From assembly GCF_000237925.1 (NCBI RefSeq), contig NC_031496.1, forward strand, positions 2,714,775 to 2,778,774: a stretch of 64,000 nt of DNA. Reading direction: 5' to 3'. The notes beneath the pieces were generated by a model. That model saw nothing but the letters and a program-made list of their open reading frames with translations. It was not told the origin of the DNA and did not search any database. Source of the stretch: Schistosoma mansoni (lineage: Eukaryota; Platyhelminthes; Trematoda; Strigeidida; Schistosomatidae). Position numbers and translations under genes: made by a program. This document shows, piece after piece, positions 31,501 to 41,707 of the stretch. The first letter of the stretch is position 1. Each line of letters opens with the position of its first letter.

Positions 31501-34500
31501 GGAGGTAAGTGATAAAAAAACAACTACGCTTTAACTTATTCTTTATTTCATGAAACAACATATAAATTTAATGCGAATGTGACATATTTCTGCGGGTTTT
31601 TCCTGTTGAATTTGTAGTGAAACCCATAGTCAAGTACATGAAATGTTACAAAATAGGTGAGAATAAAAAATTGATGATAATTATGTTTATCTTATATCTT
31701 ATAACTTTTTAATTATATAACGATACGATCGTCAAATATGGAACAGTGACTTATCGACAGGACTAATGTCTCATAAACCTATACGAGCAGTCTACAGTCC
31801 TTATCGGTCGTTGTTTCTGACAAGCCCTGCTTGTTAAGTCCTGAGCATCAATCTCAGCCTTCGCAATATGAATTATGAATCCCAAACATACCATAAAATG
31901 TGCACAAGATTAAGCCTTAAAGTGGTTATGATTGTAAAGAACGATGACTACTAGATTGAGAATAACGCAGGAATACTAAGTTGCATAATAATACACAACA
32001 GGTCAAACAGAAGCTAATAACAAGCGAAACATAAGTGTATGCATAGTTTAAATTCTCAAACGTTATGTAATAAGAGTATATGTGTATAATAATAATCAAT
32101 ATGTAATTACTACGGGTTACCATTCATTTATTCTCATTCAGATGTACGAAAATGTGATAAAATATATTGCATAACATTTCTAAATATAATAAAATTGTTG
32201 ATATAGATGCAGGAATACGATGTAGACAAAGAGTATGGAAATGCTTATCATAATTAATTGGCAAGTATCGATAACAACAATGATTATTTATAAAAAGGTG
32301 GACCAAATAGCATCAACATAGTATTAAAATGGATATTATTTTATATTGATTGATTGCAACAGTGAAAGTGGTAAGAACTACTGAAAAACCTATCCCAAAA
32401 GTAGTGCTCACAGATGAAACAACCAATGAAAAAGAGATAACAGAAGAAACAACGGTTGTGAAGAAAAACAATGAAACAAAGGTGAGCGAAGAGAAGAAAG
32501 ATGAAGACAAAAACACAGAAGAATCGACCGAAAGAATAACGAAAGATGAACAACAAATCACTGAGAGCACGACAACTACAGAAGGTGAGTAAAGCCTAAT
32601 TTATATAGATACACTAATTAACAGTTTGACGTCTACCGACAAGGTTAAAATCAGATGAAAGTGAGGCAGATTTGTTTATTTTAAGGTCGACGAATTTGAT
32701 AAGCAACGACAAAAATCTGTGTTAGTTTAAAAAAAATTCCAGCGTTATGAATGTAATAGAAGTGATGTTTTTCTTATAAATCAGCTAAACAGGAAGACAA
32801 AGTCACAAATAATGATCCAACTCTCGGAAAACAACCGGTCGTTGGGCAAGAAGATACTGTCAATGCAATCTCAGAAGAGGATAACATCATACATCCAAAA
32901 GATGAAGGAAAAAATACTGAGATATCGATCCTTAATGATGGAAGCAATGATCAAGAAACCACTGTGACAATGAATACCACAGAATGTGAGTACAGCCTGA
33001 GAAATTAAACAAGAAGTCGGTTGATCAGTGACATTTGTCTCACAATGATTTTGAGTTTCATTCAACTTTGGACTGCTATGTGACGCTAGACCGCTTCTAC
33101 AAGTCTTGCATAAAGATAAGCGATCACTAGAAACATCCAAATTAGTAGAATTTCAAATTTTAGCAGTAGTTTCGGAGAAATGAATCATGGTACTACAAAC
33201 TGACTGAATGTGTCCAGTTTTACCACATTCAAAGCATTTAGAATTACGAAGTACACATGAATTACACAGGTGAAACTTGCCACACAACAAGGATTCACCA
33301 AACTTGTGCTCATCTTCGTGAACTGTTTCACAATTTATTGAGCTGTTATCTGAATAACTTTAGTTACATATTGGAGTGAGGCCACGTATTGAAGTAGTGG
33401 AATTCCCGATGTTCTGGCGAGTCATTTCATCGAATGTTTCTCGTTTGCCGCATTCGAAATTTGTATACTGTACATGGTTCAGTATTAGTTGCTTGAGAAT
33501 TGCGTACGGGAGTGAAATCATCTTGTCTGGAAATGTCAAAGTCTTTATTAATCTGTATGCTTCTTTCCAGATGAACGGAAGGAATTGAGCCACAATATTA
33601 AAATCCTCAATATCTTCCTCGGTCATAGCCCAGATTTCGAACCTCTCCATGTATTCCTCAAAAGCATTAAAATCCGAATGTATATCCAACCGTTCCATCA
33701 CAGGCTTCATCGCGACGCCACTGTGATGTTTAAAAGTATTTGAATTATAGTATAAACTAGCGATACCAACAATAACGCAATTCAATCAAGAAGTATTCGA
33801 TGAACACGAATGAATGTACTGTAATTGGAATTCGAAATCCAAACAGTCATCAATACAAAGAAATCAATGGTTTCTATAAACATCACATTATTTCAAGGTG
33901 GATGACAGTGATAAGCAATGACAGACATCTGTGTTACTTTAGAAACGTAGATTATGTAACCTTATGAATGTAATAGAAGCAATGTTGTTTTTCTTATAAA
34001 TCAGCTGAACAGGAAGACAAAGTCACAAATAATGATCCAACTCTCGGAAAACAACCGGTCGTTGGGCAAGAAGATACTGTCAATGCAATCTCAGAAGAGG
34101 ATAACATCATACATCCAAAAGAAGAAGGAAAAAACACTGGGATATCGATTCCCAATGGTGGGAGCAATGAAGGGGAATCCAGTGAAAAAATGATCTTTAC
34201 AGATGGCTAGTACATATTCTATTCTTTTCTTCTCTTTTTAACATTTTTTTATTGTATTTTGCAATATTTTCATTCTTCATTCAATATTTTCACGACAACT
34301 ACAGACATTCTCTTTTTATTTTGTTCTAATTTTTTTCACGTTACCAGGCTTATATATTTAACTGTTCTTCTTTTTCGTCACCTTTTCTAAATGTGTGTTC
34401 GTGAAAATTTTAACCTTTGAATGTTTAAGTTTCTGTGTTGATTGAATTTAAATCACCCTGGAAAATCCGTAAGCACTGAACCGCCATTTGGTCCTAAAAT

Positions 34501-34978
34501 GAGACTCCCCAGCAGTACGTATCCACAATTCCTCACGCGCGATTCCAATCGAAAACTTTCATGTTCGCGCATGAACGATTAACCTGTTGATCATTGAACC
34601 GGTGTTTAACAGTATTAGTATGTAACTTCAAACAATCCACAATATTGAGCGATCAATCACGATTGTCTTCAGTGAGTCACCATCTCACAATAGACACGGT
34701 CGTACTTCACTGGTCATGGATTCTCATTAGAACTTATGGAAACATATCTTGAAGCCAGTCACTAGTGAACATATGATACTTAGTGTCGGAATAGCTTAAT
34801 AACTCGCATTATTCTTTTTAAAAAATTGATGAGTACGTTTACTGAAACATTTTTTTTACTTTTTCAATATGTTCCAGATATCTTTCTTTTATTTATTCTT
34901 CTGTTAAACTAAACTGGTCTAATAATAGTTTATCATTAATTCATTTTTACAGAATTTATGGGTCCCGAACCTGTTTAA
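25509..34978 (+). CDS. Secreted micro-exon (MEG-like) protein gene
   Basis: Exons: 25509-25584 (signal peptide [20 protein letters not shown], likely cut after VQS), 31487-31504 (18 nt, FNMPG), 31618-31656 (39 nt, [12 protein letters not shown]), 32363-32584 (222 nt), 32785-32985 (201 nt), 34005-34205 (201 nt) and 34953-34978 (FMGPEPV, TAA). Every border has an AG acceptor. Donors are GTAAGT, GTAAGT, GTGAGA, GTGAGT and GTGAGT, except the last, which is GCTAGT. All internal exons are multiples of three and phase 1-1, so any can be skipped in frame. The sum is 783 nt, 260 residues. The mature chain is Thr/Glu/Lys/Asp-rich, has no hydrophobic core, has two N-glycosylation sequons (NET, NTT) and one Cys, and is probably disordered. 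This layout is the hallmark of schistosome micro-exon genes expressed in oesophageal gland and other secretory tissue. I cannot assign a MEG number. More micro-exons could hide in the 5.9-kb first intron. Confidence 0.8.
25700..28480 (-). mobile_element. SR2-type RTE LINE, near full length, broken
   Basis: Antisense in intron 1 of the micro-exon gene. Blocks in order on -: endonuclease ([51 protein letters not shown] at about 28230), the linker with [20 protein letters not shown] (27749), RT start ([30 protein letters not shown] where SR2 has GKAAGP), thumb ([20 protein letters not shown]), and the C-terminal region to a 3' end with the usual SR2 tail near 25720. Many frame changes and stops; no complete domain remains in one frame. 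Confidence 0.85.
28925..31230 (-). mobile_element. CR1/jockey-group LINE copy, broken
   Basis: Also antisense in the micro-exon gene's first intron. The endonuclease half is open at 30915-30355, with CGNFNSCG where GDFN is expected and a conserved [16 protein letters not shown] follows in several frames, including [10 protein letters not shown] near 29245 and the open block 29195-28977 ([20 protein letters not shown]). Frame changes make it non-functional. It is a different lineage from the CR1 copy at 37145-41707, judging by the motif sequences. Confidence 0.78.
31735..32080 (+). repeat. Diverged copy of the LTR-like repeat (family C)
   Basis: Shares the ACGAGCAGTCTACAGTCCTT-type block, AATATGAAT, and the CAAGATT and ATAATAATACA landmarks with 640-1135, but is strongly diverged. 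It lies between micro-exon 31618-31656 and exon 32363-32584. Confidence 0.4.
32680..34205 (+). repeat. Tandem duplication of a 201-nt exon and its upstream intron
   Basis: The exon at 32785-32985 and the one at 34005-34205 are the same length, and the preceding about 100 bp of intron (ending TTTTTCTTATAAATCAG) is also shared. The first about 120 nt of the exons differ at only two or so positions, whereas the last about 80 nt differ at many, mostly amino-acid-changing, positions. A gag fossil was inserted between the two copies. Confidence 0.88.
32990..33895 (-). mobile_element. Fossil Ty3/gypsy-type gag fragment in an intron
   Basis: Antisense in the intron between the duplicated exons. It starts with the same [20 protein letters not shown] beginning as the copy at 46731 and carries the [17 protein letters not shown] block and a degenerate zinc-knuckle segment. 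It keeps about 120 bp of the leader found upstream of the other copy. Broken, with a few interruptions, and it lacks pol. The insertion post-dates the exon duplication. Confidence 0.72.
34450..34780 (-). repeat. Family B repeat, decayed
   Basis: Unit with a broken hammerhead arm (GCCATTTGGTCCTAAAATGA on +) and the outer part ending near AGTGAACATATGATACTTAG. It lies in the last intron of the micro-exon gene. Confidence 0.55.
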
Positions 34979-35329
34979 ATGGAAGATAATGCTAACGAAG
35001 GAAAAACATAATATTTAATTTTTCCAATATATTTTGTTTTTCTTTATGATTTGAATACACAACTTGAAAACAAACTCTAACTTTGTATTTTGAATAATCA
35101 TTTCTACATAGTTTGGTATTTGTCATACAATTGTTTGGTCACCGGATTATGGTCAACGTCTTGTATGTCAGATCCTTCTTAGTACAGATCGAATCCTATC
35201 GACCGAGTTGCTATGTGATCATCAGTTTAGATGACTCGACAATATCAAAATTTATCTTGTGATACGAAAAAATTAATTGACAGTTTAAAATTGACTAGCC
35301 GGAGAACTAAGAACTACTGTCGCTCATTT

Positions 35330-36430
35330 AATCACATTTACCAAAAAGGATGATTACAGCTCATCAAAAACGTTGACATTCTCAGATAAGCCTATTTCAC
35401 TCGTCTATGCAACTCTCAAACAACTACTGTGAAGTCATGTAAGGTGTACTAGTTTCGAATGTCGTGAAGGGGCAAACTTTCATAACATGATCCGTCAGAA
35501 TAACCAATAGGTTGGAGAATTTATTGTTGAATTGCAAAACAAGGTGCCAAATGCAATTTCGGTGATCAAATCCATGTATATCTGTGGGATCTATCGACTG
35601 ATTGGTTTACTGATTGGGAGGATTAACACACCTAATCTAGAAGGAGAGCTCATGCAAATACCGAAGTGCTGTATTCAAGATACTGGAACTGCATGTGTTA
35701 ACTATGAGACAACGCATGAAATTGACTTCCAGGACATCAAGAACTCCACAACACCACTTAGTTATCCCAAACCGATGCGTACTCAAGATCATGCATATAA
35801 CATTTCATTGAGGAATTGCAAAGGAGGTCAGGAGGGTGAGTACACGTTTGGTAAATGTTTGTCCTATGGTAAATTACACTCACGTAATGCATGTGTACTG
35901 CATAATGTTAAATGCTTTGAAATGTGGTTAAATTGGACACATCCAGTCAGTTTGTGCCAGTACTGTACATTATTTCACCACAGATCATGCTAAACTCTGT
36001 CATCCACATCCTATTAATCCGGGTGATTCTGATGATCATATATTATCCTTACTTAAAACTTCCAATGATTCACTTCATATTGGAAAACGATTATATCTGT
36101 CGAGTGGTGCTTTACATATTCTGAGACATAAGTACATTGATGTGTTGAGAGTGAATCATATCGAAAACTGGTTCGCACTTCATTTGTATATATACCAAAA
36201 GAAATTATGATGATATTGTATAGATATGACTTTATATTAACTGTAAGTGACTGTAGTAGTGATATAGCATTTAATGTGAATCCGAATTCTTGTATTTACG
36301 TCAACTTACTTGAACTTCATTGCATTTCTGAACTTGTCCTTTGTGCGGTTGTTCATCGTTTTAAAAACCTTGATATCCATATTCGCCAACGTATGCCTAA
36401 TCCTAAAGAATATCAAAAGGCGTTGTGATA
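35330..36430 (+). mobile_element. Fossil Ty3/gypsy-type gag region
   Basis: The same family as 23274-24350 on the other strand: IDFQDIKNSTTPLSY, then GKLHSRNACVLHNVKC, then the ILLIRVI-type region. The longest open part is 35532-35993. Broken, without recognisable LTRs. Sequence from 36430 to 37140 is not identified and may belong to it or to the leader of the following LINE. Confidence 0.6.
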
Positions 36431-37198
36431 GGCTAATAAGTAAATTATTAATTATGTCAGTGCTCATGATTAGAGAGATACACTTGGCTTTCTTGAATGA
36501 ACATTTGTGATTCCGTGGAACGGATAAAGATTCAGTTAGAGCCTCCTGCTGAGTTTGCTAATAACCTTGTTCAGCAGTAACGACTTGGCGTGAAATCTAG
36601 ATTACCGGTTCAAATTCCTGAACGCAATCTGCACCAATCTTCACAGATGATGTGTCAGCAACAACTGAGTACTATACATCTGAAGTGAAATTGGAAGAAA
36701 CCTTGGCGGGTCTGTCAAGCTGGTTTCCGGCTCCACGCTTCAGTTGAATGTGCTAGATCTAAAAGCGTTAAACAAAAAATTAACGCGATGAGCGAACTCG
36801 AGAATAAAAAGGTAATTATATGGAAAATGATCAACTAGGAACCTATTTTTTAAAGCGTTTCAGGAATGGCGTATTTATAAAAGTAAGTAGTCGTTTTATA
36901 TCTGGTCTTAAATCATCACTATCAAATAAACATCCAGTACATTAAAAACTAGAGACAAAATGAACAATTATCAAGTGGTTAAGCAAAGCTTAAAGACGCC
37001 TTTGGAAGCCGCTAAAGACTCTAGGCCTTTTTAGATACTTAGATGACGTTCCTATTCCAGTTATTCATTAGCCATGTATGAACAACTGTTAACTCTTATT
37101 AACAATTCGCAGCATGTCAGTATAAGTAGTTTATATTTAGTTGTTTCTAATATTATGATACGTGCCCCAGTAACTCTAGCTATCAAAATACAGAGCTA

Positions 37199-40137
37199 TT
37201 GAAAAACACTCAATCCATTACTTCAAACATACATCACTCACGCGAGGCTCATGACATCTTTAATCGAGATACTCTCACTCACTTTAACTTAGTAGGCCAC
37301 TTGTTTAATATGTGTCTTATCAACGCTAGGTCGATCTGCAATAAAAGGACTGATTTAGCTCTGTTTGCTTCCATATATCAACCATCACTTATAATGATAT
37401 CTGAAGCATGGACTAACAGTAATATTTCCGATCTAAGTATATCTCTTGATAACTACCTCCTATATAGAAGCGATAGATTGAAAGGACGAGGCGGAGGATG
37501 CCTTATTTATGCTCACTCTAGATTAAACTCACTACTATGCGATATACCTGAACTAAACAAACTGAAGGACTCGGTGTGGATTGTTTTAAAGCCATCAAAT
37601 TCCATTACCTTACTGTTCGGCTGTATCTACCAGCAACCTAACTTGGCAATAGGTGAAATAGCAGTATTATCAGAGGTATTCACACTAGCATCATCCCTTC
37701 CATTCACAGGCAAGCTCATTTGTGGTGACTTCAACATGCCTGAAATTTCTTGGTTTCCAGTCAAAGCTCCGAAACGTTATGAATCATTTATTGAATGTCT
37801 AGAACTAGGACAGTGGACTCAATATGTTAGTAGCCCTACCAGACATCAAAATATCTTGGACTTAGTCTTTACCAGTGGCATCACCCCCAATACTGTGTAT
37901 ATTGGAAAAAAGTTTCCAGGTAGTGATCATAACACTGTCGTATGTAGCCTTAATATAAAAAACACAAACGGTAGACGTAAAAATGTAACCCTTCGTAGAA
38001 ACTATCGCAAGGTAGATTGGAATAATTTTCACAATTACCTAAGAAGCACTGACTGGGGAACATTCTTTACTGCAAACAATACCGACACACTAACCAATAT
38101 ATTTTATCACAACATCGAAAGTATCATGAACAAAATCGCACCTTTAGAGTACTGGAGACCTAAGTTTTCTAAAGATCTGTTTATACCGGTCGGTACACGA
38201 AGACGTCTGCAGAGACACTGTACTCGCTTCCACAACTCTAATGACTTCTCCTCTTTAATAACGATGACAGAAATACTTGTCCAGACAGACGCAATAAGTA
38301 CACAAAAAGCAATCGAACAGGAAAAACGTGCTGTCGAACTTAGTAATAACTCCTCAGCACTCACCACACTCTTTCAAAATAAACTTAAACGTTCTAAGTC
38401 GAGAGGAAACATATTTATTAAAGACAAACAAGTATACGAAGATCCTAAACTTGTTACGGAACTATTTAATGAACACTTTTGTTCCTCATTAACTGATGAA
38501 AAACCACTTAATGATTCAGAACTTATCACAGCATCTGCCTGTGAGATTACTAACGTAGACTTCAATGTACAGAATATCTCTAAGGCAATTAGTACACTGA
38601 AACACTCTTACACTGATGGACCAGATGGTATTCCGGCTAGCATGCTAAAACGTGGAGGCAATGATATGTGTGTTTTATTACTCAAACTATTTGCGATATC
38701 ACTCTCTACAGCGCATTACCCTACTGCCTGGAAAACTACACACATCATTCCCAAAATTAAAACAGGACCTGAAGCAAATGTTGAAAATTACCGACCCATA
38801 AACATAACTTCAGTGGTGTCTAGAGTGATGGAGAAAGTAGTTAAAGCGGCGTTAGTCCAACATCTAATTACTAATAATCTCATCTCGGTCTCCCAACATG
38901 GATTTCTTAGGTCCAGATCATGTGATACATGCCTAGTGGACTACATGAATGATATAACTTTGAAACGAGACAATGGACTCCTTGTATCAGTCATATTTTT
39001 AGACTTTAGGAAAGCTTTTGATAAGGTTCCACACAAAAGGCTACTAGCCAAACTACGGTCCTTCTGAATCAACAACCCACTCTATTCATGGTTTGTTTCA
39101 TTCTTAAAGGGACGTAAACAAATGGTAAATTACAACGACTGTCTCTCATTACCTAGACCAATAACTAGTGGCGTCATCCAGGGAAGTGTATTAGGCCCAC
39201 TTTTGTTTCTCATGTATATAAACGATATATGTAACATCATAAAATCTGGGAAACCATACTTATATGCTGATGATCTCAAAATAGTATACAGCTATAAGCC
39301 TGAGGTTCTAAGTGAAAGTGTACGCTTGATTCAAGATGATCTCAATAACCTAACTATCTGGAGCGAAAAGTGGCAATTACCATTTAACCTCCACAAATGC
39401 GGGATCATGCACTTTGGAAAGCACCCCTATGAACCCCAACTTTACTTAAATAAAAGTAAAGTCCAGACACTGAATTCAGTACACGATCTAGGAATAAATT
39501 ACACAGAAAGCCTAAACTTTAAAGCACACGCCTCCTTTATTATTTCTAAAGCCAGACGTCTAATTGGCTTCATGACCAAAAATTTCTTCACGACAGATGC
39601 CAAGCTTACTCTCTACAAAATATGTGTACGACCTTCCTTAGAATACTGCTCTTTTATCTTCTCTAATATGAATACACTGACAAAATAAGAGTAGAAGATG
39701 TTCAAAGACGCTTTACACGCCAACTGCTAGGAAGTGACACCACTCTTGATTACACAAGTAGATGTAAGCGCCTCTCTTTAGAACCTTTATGGCACCGTAG
39801 GTTAAGGAACAATCTGATATTTCTCTACAAAGCAATAAATGGACTGTCATTCCTAACCTCCTGTCCAACTATGATCAATGACCCAGCCTATAGACTAAGA
39901 AACAATGCATATACACTATTTACCGAAAAACACCAAAAACAAATGCGTTGTAGGTTTTTTACAGTTCGGTATAGTTTATTGTGGAACAGGTTGCCAATAC
40001 CTATCCGTAACTGTGACACCTTTACCAAATTTGAAAGGCTAATAACCCTGTTACTAAACTCTAAAGAACTTCACCAACTATTCCTTAAACTCCCGCCTAC
40101 CAATGAGGCACTTTATTATGGACCGCCCAATATCTAG
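37199..40137 (+). pseudogene. CR1 endonuclease/reverse transcriptase, one stop and one frameshift
   Basis: The first segment 37199-39067 has the endonuclease (MCLINARSICNKRTD start, then SEAWTN, GDFNMPEI at about 37729, and the SDHNTVV block near 37921) and RT fingers (HSYTDGPDGIPASMLKRGG; FLDFRKAFDKVPHKRL). A TGA at 39065 interrupts it. The same frame continues through 39688 with the VIQGSVLGPLLFLMYINDIC motif and the catalytic YADD (about 39263-39274). A frameshift near 39675-39685 moves the C-terminal part (RVEDVQRRFTRQLLGSDTT onward) to another frame, ending at 40137. The first Met in a good context is unclear. Confidence 0.85.
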
Positions 40138-41285
40138 ACGGAACAAGAATATAACGAACTCCATTGTCGTTAGTATGAATATAGCAAAACTAAAGAAAAC
40201 ATGCTTTATCCTTCCCCATTATTTATTGATTATTAACCATGGCCTTCCGCTCCTAATCCCCATTTTCAGTTTCCGAATCTCTCTGATGGATAAATCCAAA
40301 TTATTCTTCCTAAGTGTCATGTCCTTTTATTTTTCTTATTACAAGTAGACAGATAACTCACTAATCTTATGGATGCTGACCAACTAAGGCCGATCAAAAG
40401 AAGCTCATACGTCCTAAATTCTTGTGAGTTGTTCAATGTTTTTTTTTTCTTACCCTGAAAATTTTACAATATTTACTATCATATCCTCTGGTCTGCTATT
40501 AGCCCTTACCATCTCTTAACCACATATAATCTGACTTGTCTCTTCTAACCTTTACCATTAGTTATCTTCATAGTAGTACGATATATTAAATGGATATCTA
40601 ACCCATAATACAAATGCTATAACCATCTGATTTGCTTGTAACATGGAACTTGTAGAGACAGTGTATTCCAAATATGGTCCTTGATAAAAGAAATATTCAT
40701 ACCGACCACAAACGTAAGAGAGCCTAACATCATAAAAGGAGGGAGGGTGGCGTTACTGACCAGCAAACAGGATGGTGGGGAGATAACTTCAATCCACCCG
40801 TGTCTGTGGGGCAGAACATATTAATTACGGCTCCTTATGTCTAGTGGGATGTCACGAACCAACGGTATTGATGCGAAATTATTCATGCAAAATACCACTT
40901 TGAATCGTGTTAAAAAAAAAGCTGAATTGGTCCCACTTCCTGCCAAGTAATCCTAATACAAGCAAACTAGACAATTGGCTAAAAACGAAGCCCACTCTAT
41001 ACCCTATAAAATCTGAAAACAAAAAAAAAGAGGGTTCAAACAGCTTCTAAAGTAAAGAGAGACAGTCATTTGTATCGGAATACTGTTTTCAGCACTTTAT
41101 TTTATAATTACACATTTCCATACTTCCTTCTAAACTACCTTCATTTATACAGTTCCTTATCCATTCATACCTTGCCCACACTTATTTTTCTTTAACACAT
41201 TAGTATGTTCTTACCCAATAAATACTTCACTAACAGACAAATAGACTAAATGGTTATACCTTAATTATTCCTCCATGAATATAGT

Positions 41286-41519
41286 GTGTGCTCTGTTTTT
41301 CGTCCTTCCTTTTTCTTACACCTTTTTCAGCCTCCTGCAGATACTCCACCGAAAACAGATATGGCACGGGTGACTTCGTCCTACACCGTTATTAATGCTT
41401 CCGATATTCTGGAGGGACATAAGTTCGAAACTTCTAAAAGCCCCCAACCTCGCATGTATCCATTCTCGGACATCAGTTGTATGTTGCAACGCTACCTCCA
41501 TAAAGTGCGCCAAATGTGA
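41286..41519 (+). other. Short open stretch in the CR1 3' UTR
   Basis: Seventy-odd codons, unusually GC-rich for the region, preceded by a strong pyrimidine tract and AG (TTACACCTTTTTCAG, ending at about 41329) before CCTCCTGCAGATACTCC. No family recognised. It could be a captured host exon carried in the LINE's 3' UTR, or chance. Confidence 0.25.
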
Positions 41520-41707
41520 TATTGATATTGACATGTTTCTTATGAAATCCATTTACATTCATATCTTATGAAATATCAACCCAACTGAGTAATTTTCAAC
41601 AGTGAAAATTGTAACTTCTTTAACAATTTGATCTTGCCTGTAAACCGGCATGCCTCATGTAACAATCTGTTATTTGAGAATAAATTATTATTATTATTAT
41701 TATTAAT

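Larger units (their letters stand above)
37145..41707 (+). mobile_element. CR1-clade LINE, almost intact
   Basis: Parts: an open reading frame with endonuclease and reverse transcriptase (37199-40137), a 1.5-kb 3' UTR, an AATAAA at about 41684 and a (TTA)n tail (41686-41706). The 5' boundary is uncertain because no upstream ORF or duplication could be fixed. CR1-type elements of schistosomes (SR1 and relatives) use short tandem tails rather than poly(A). The coding region has only two lesions, so the copy is young. Confidence 0.85.
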
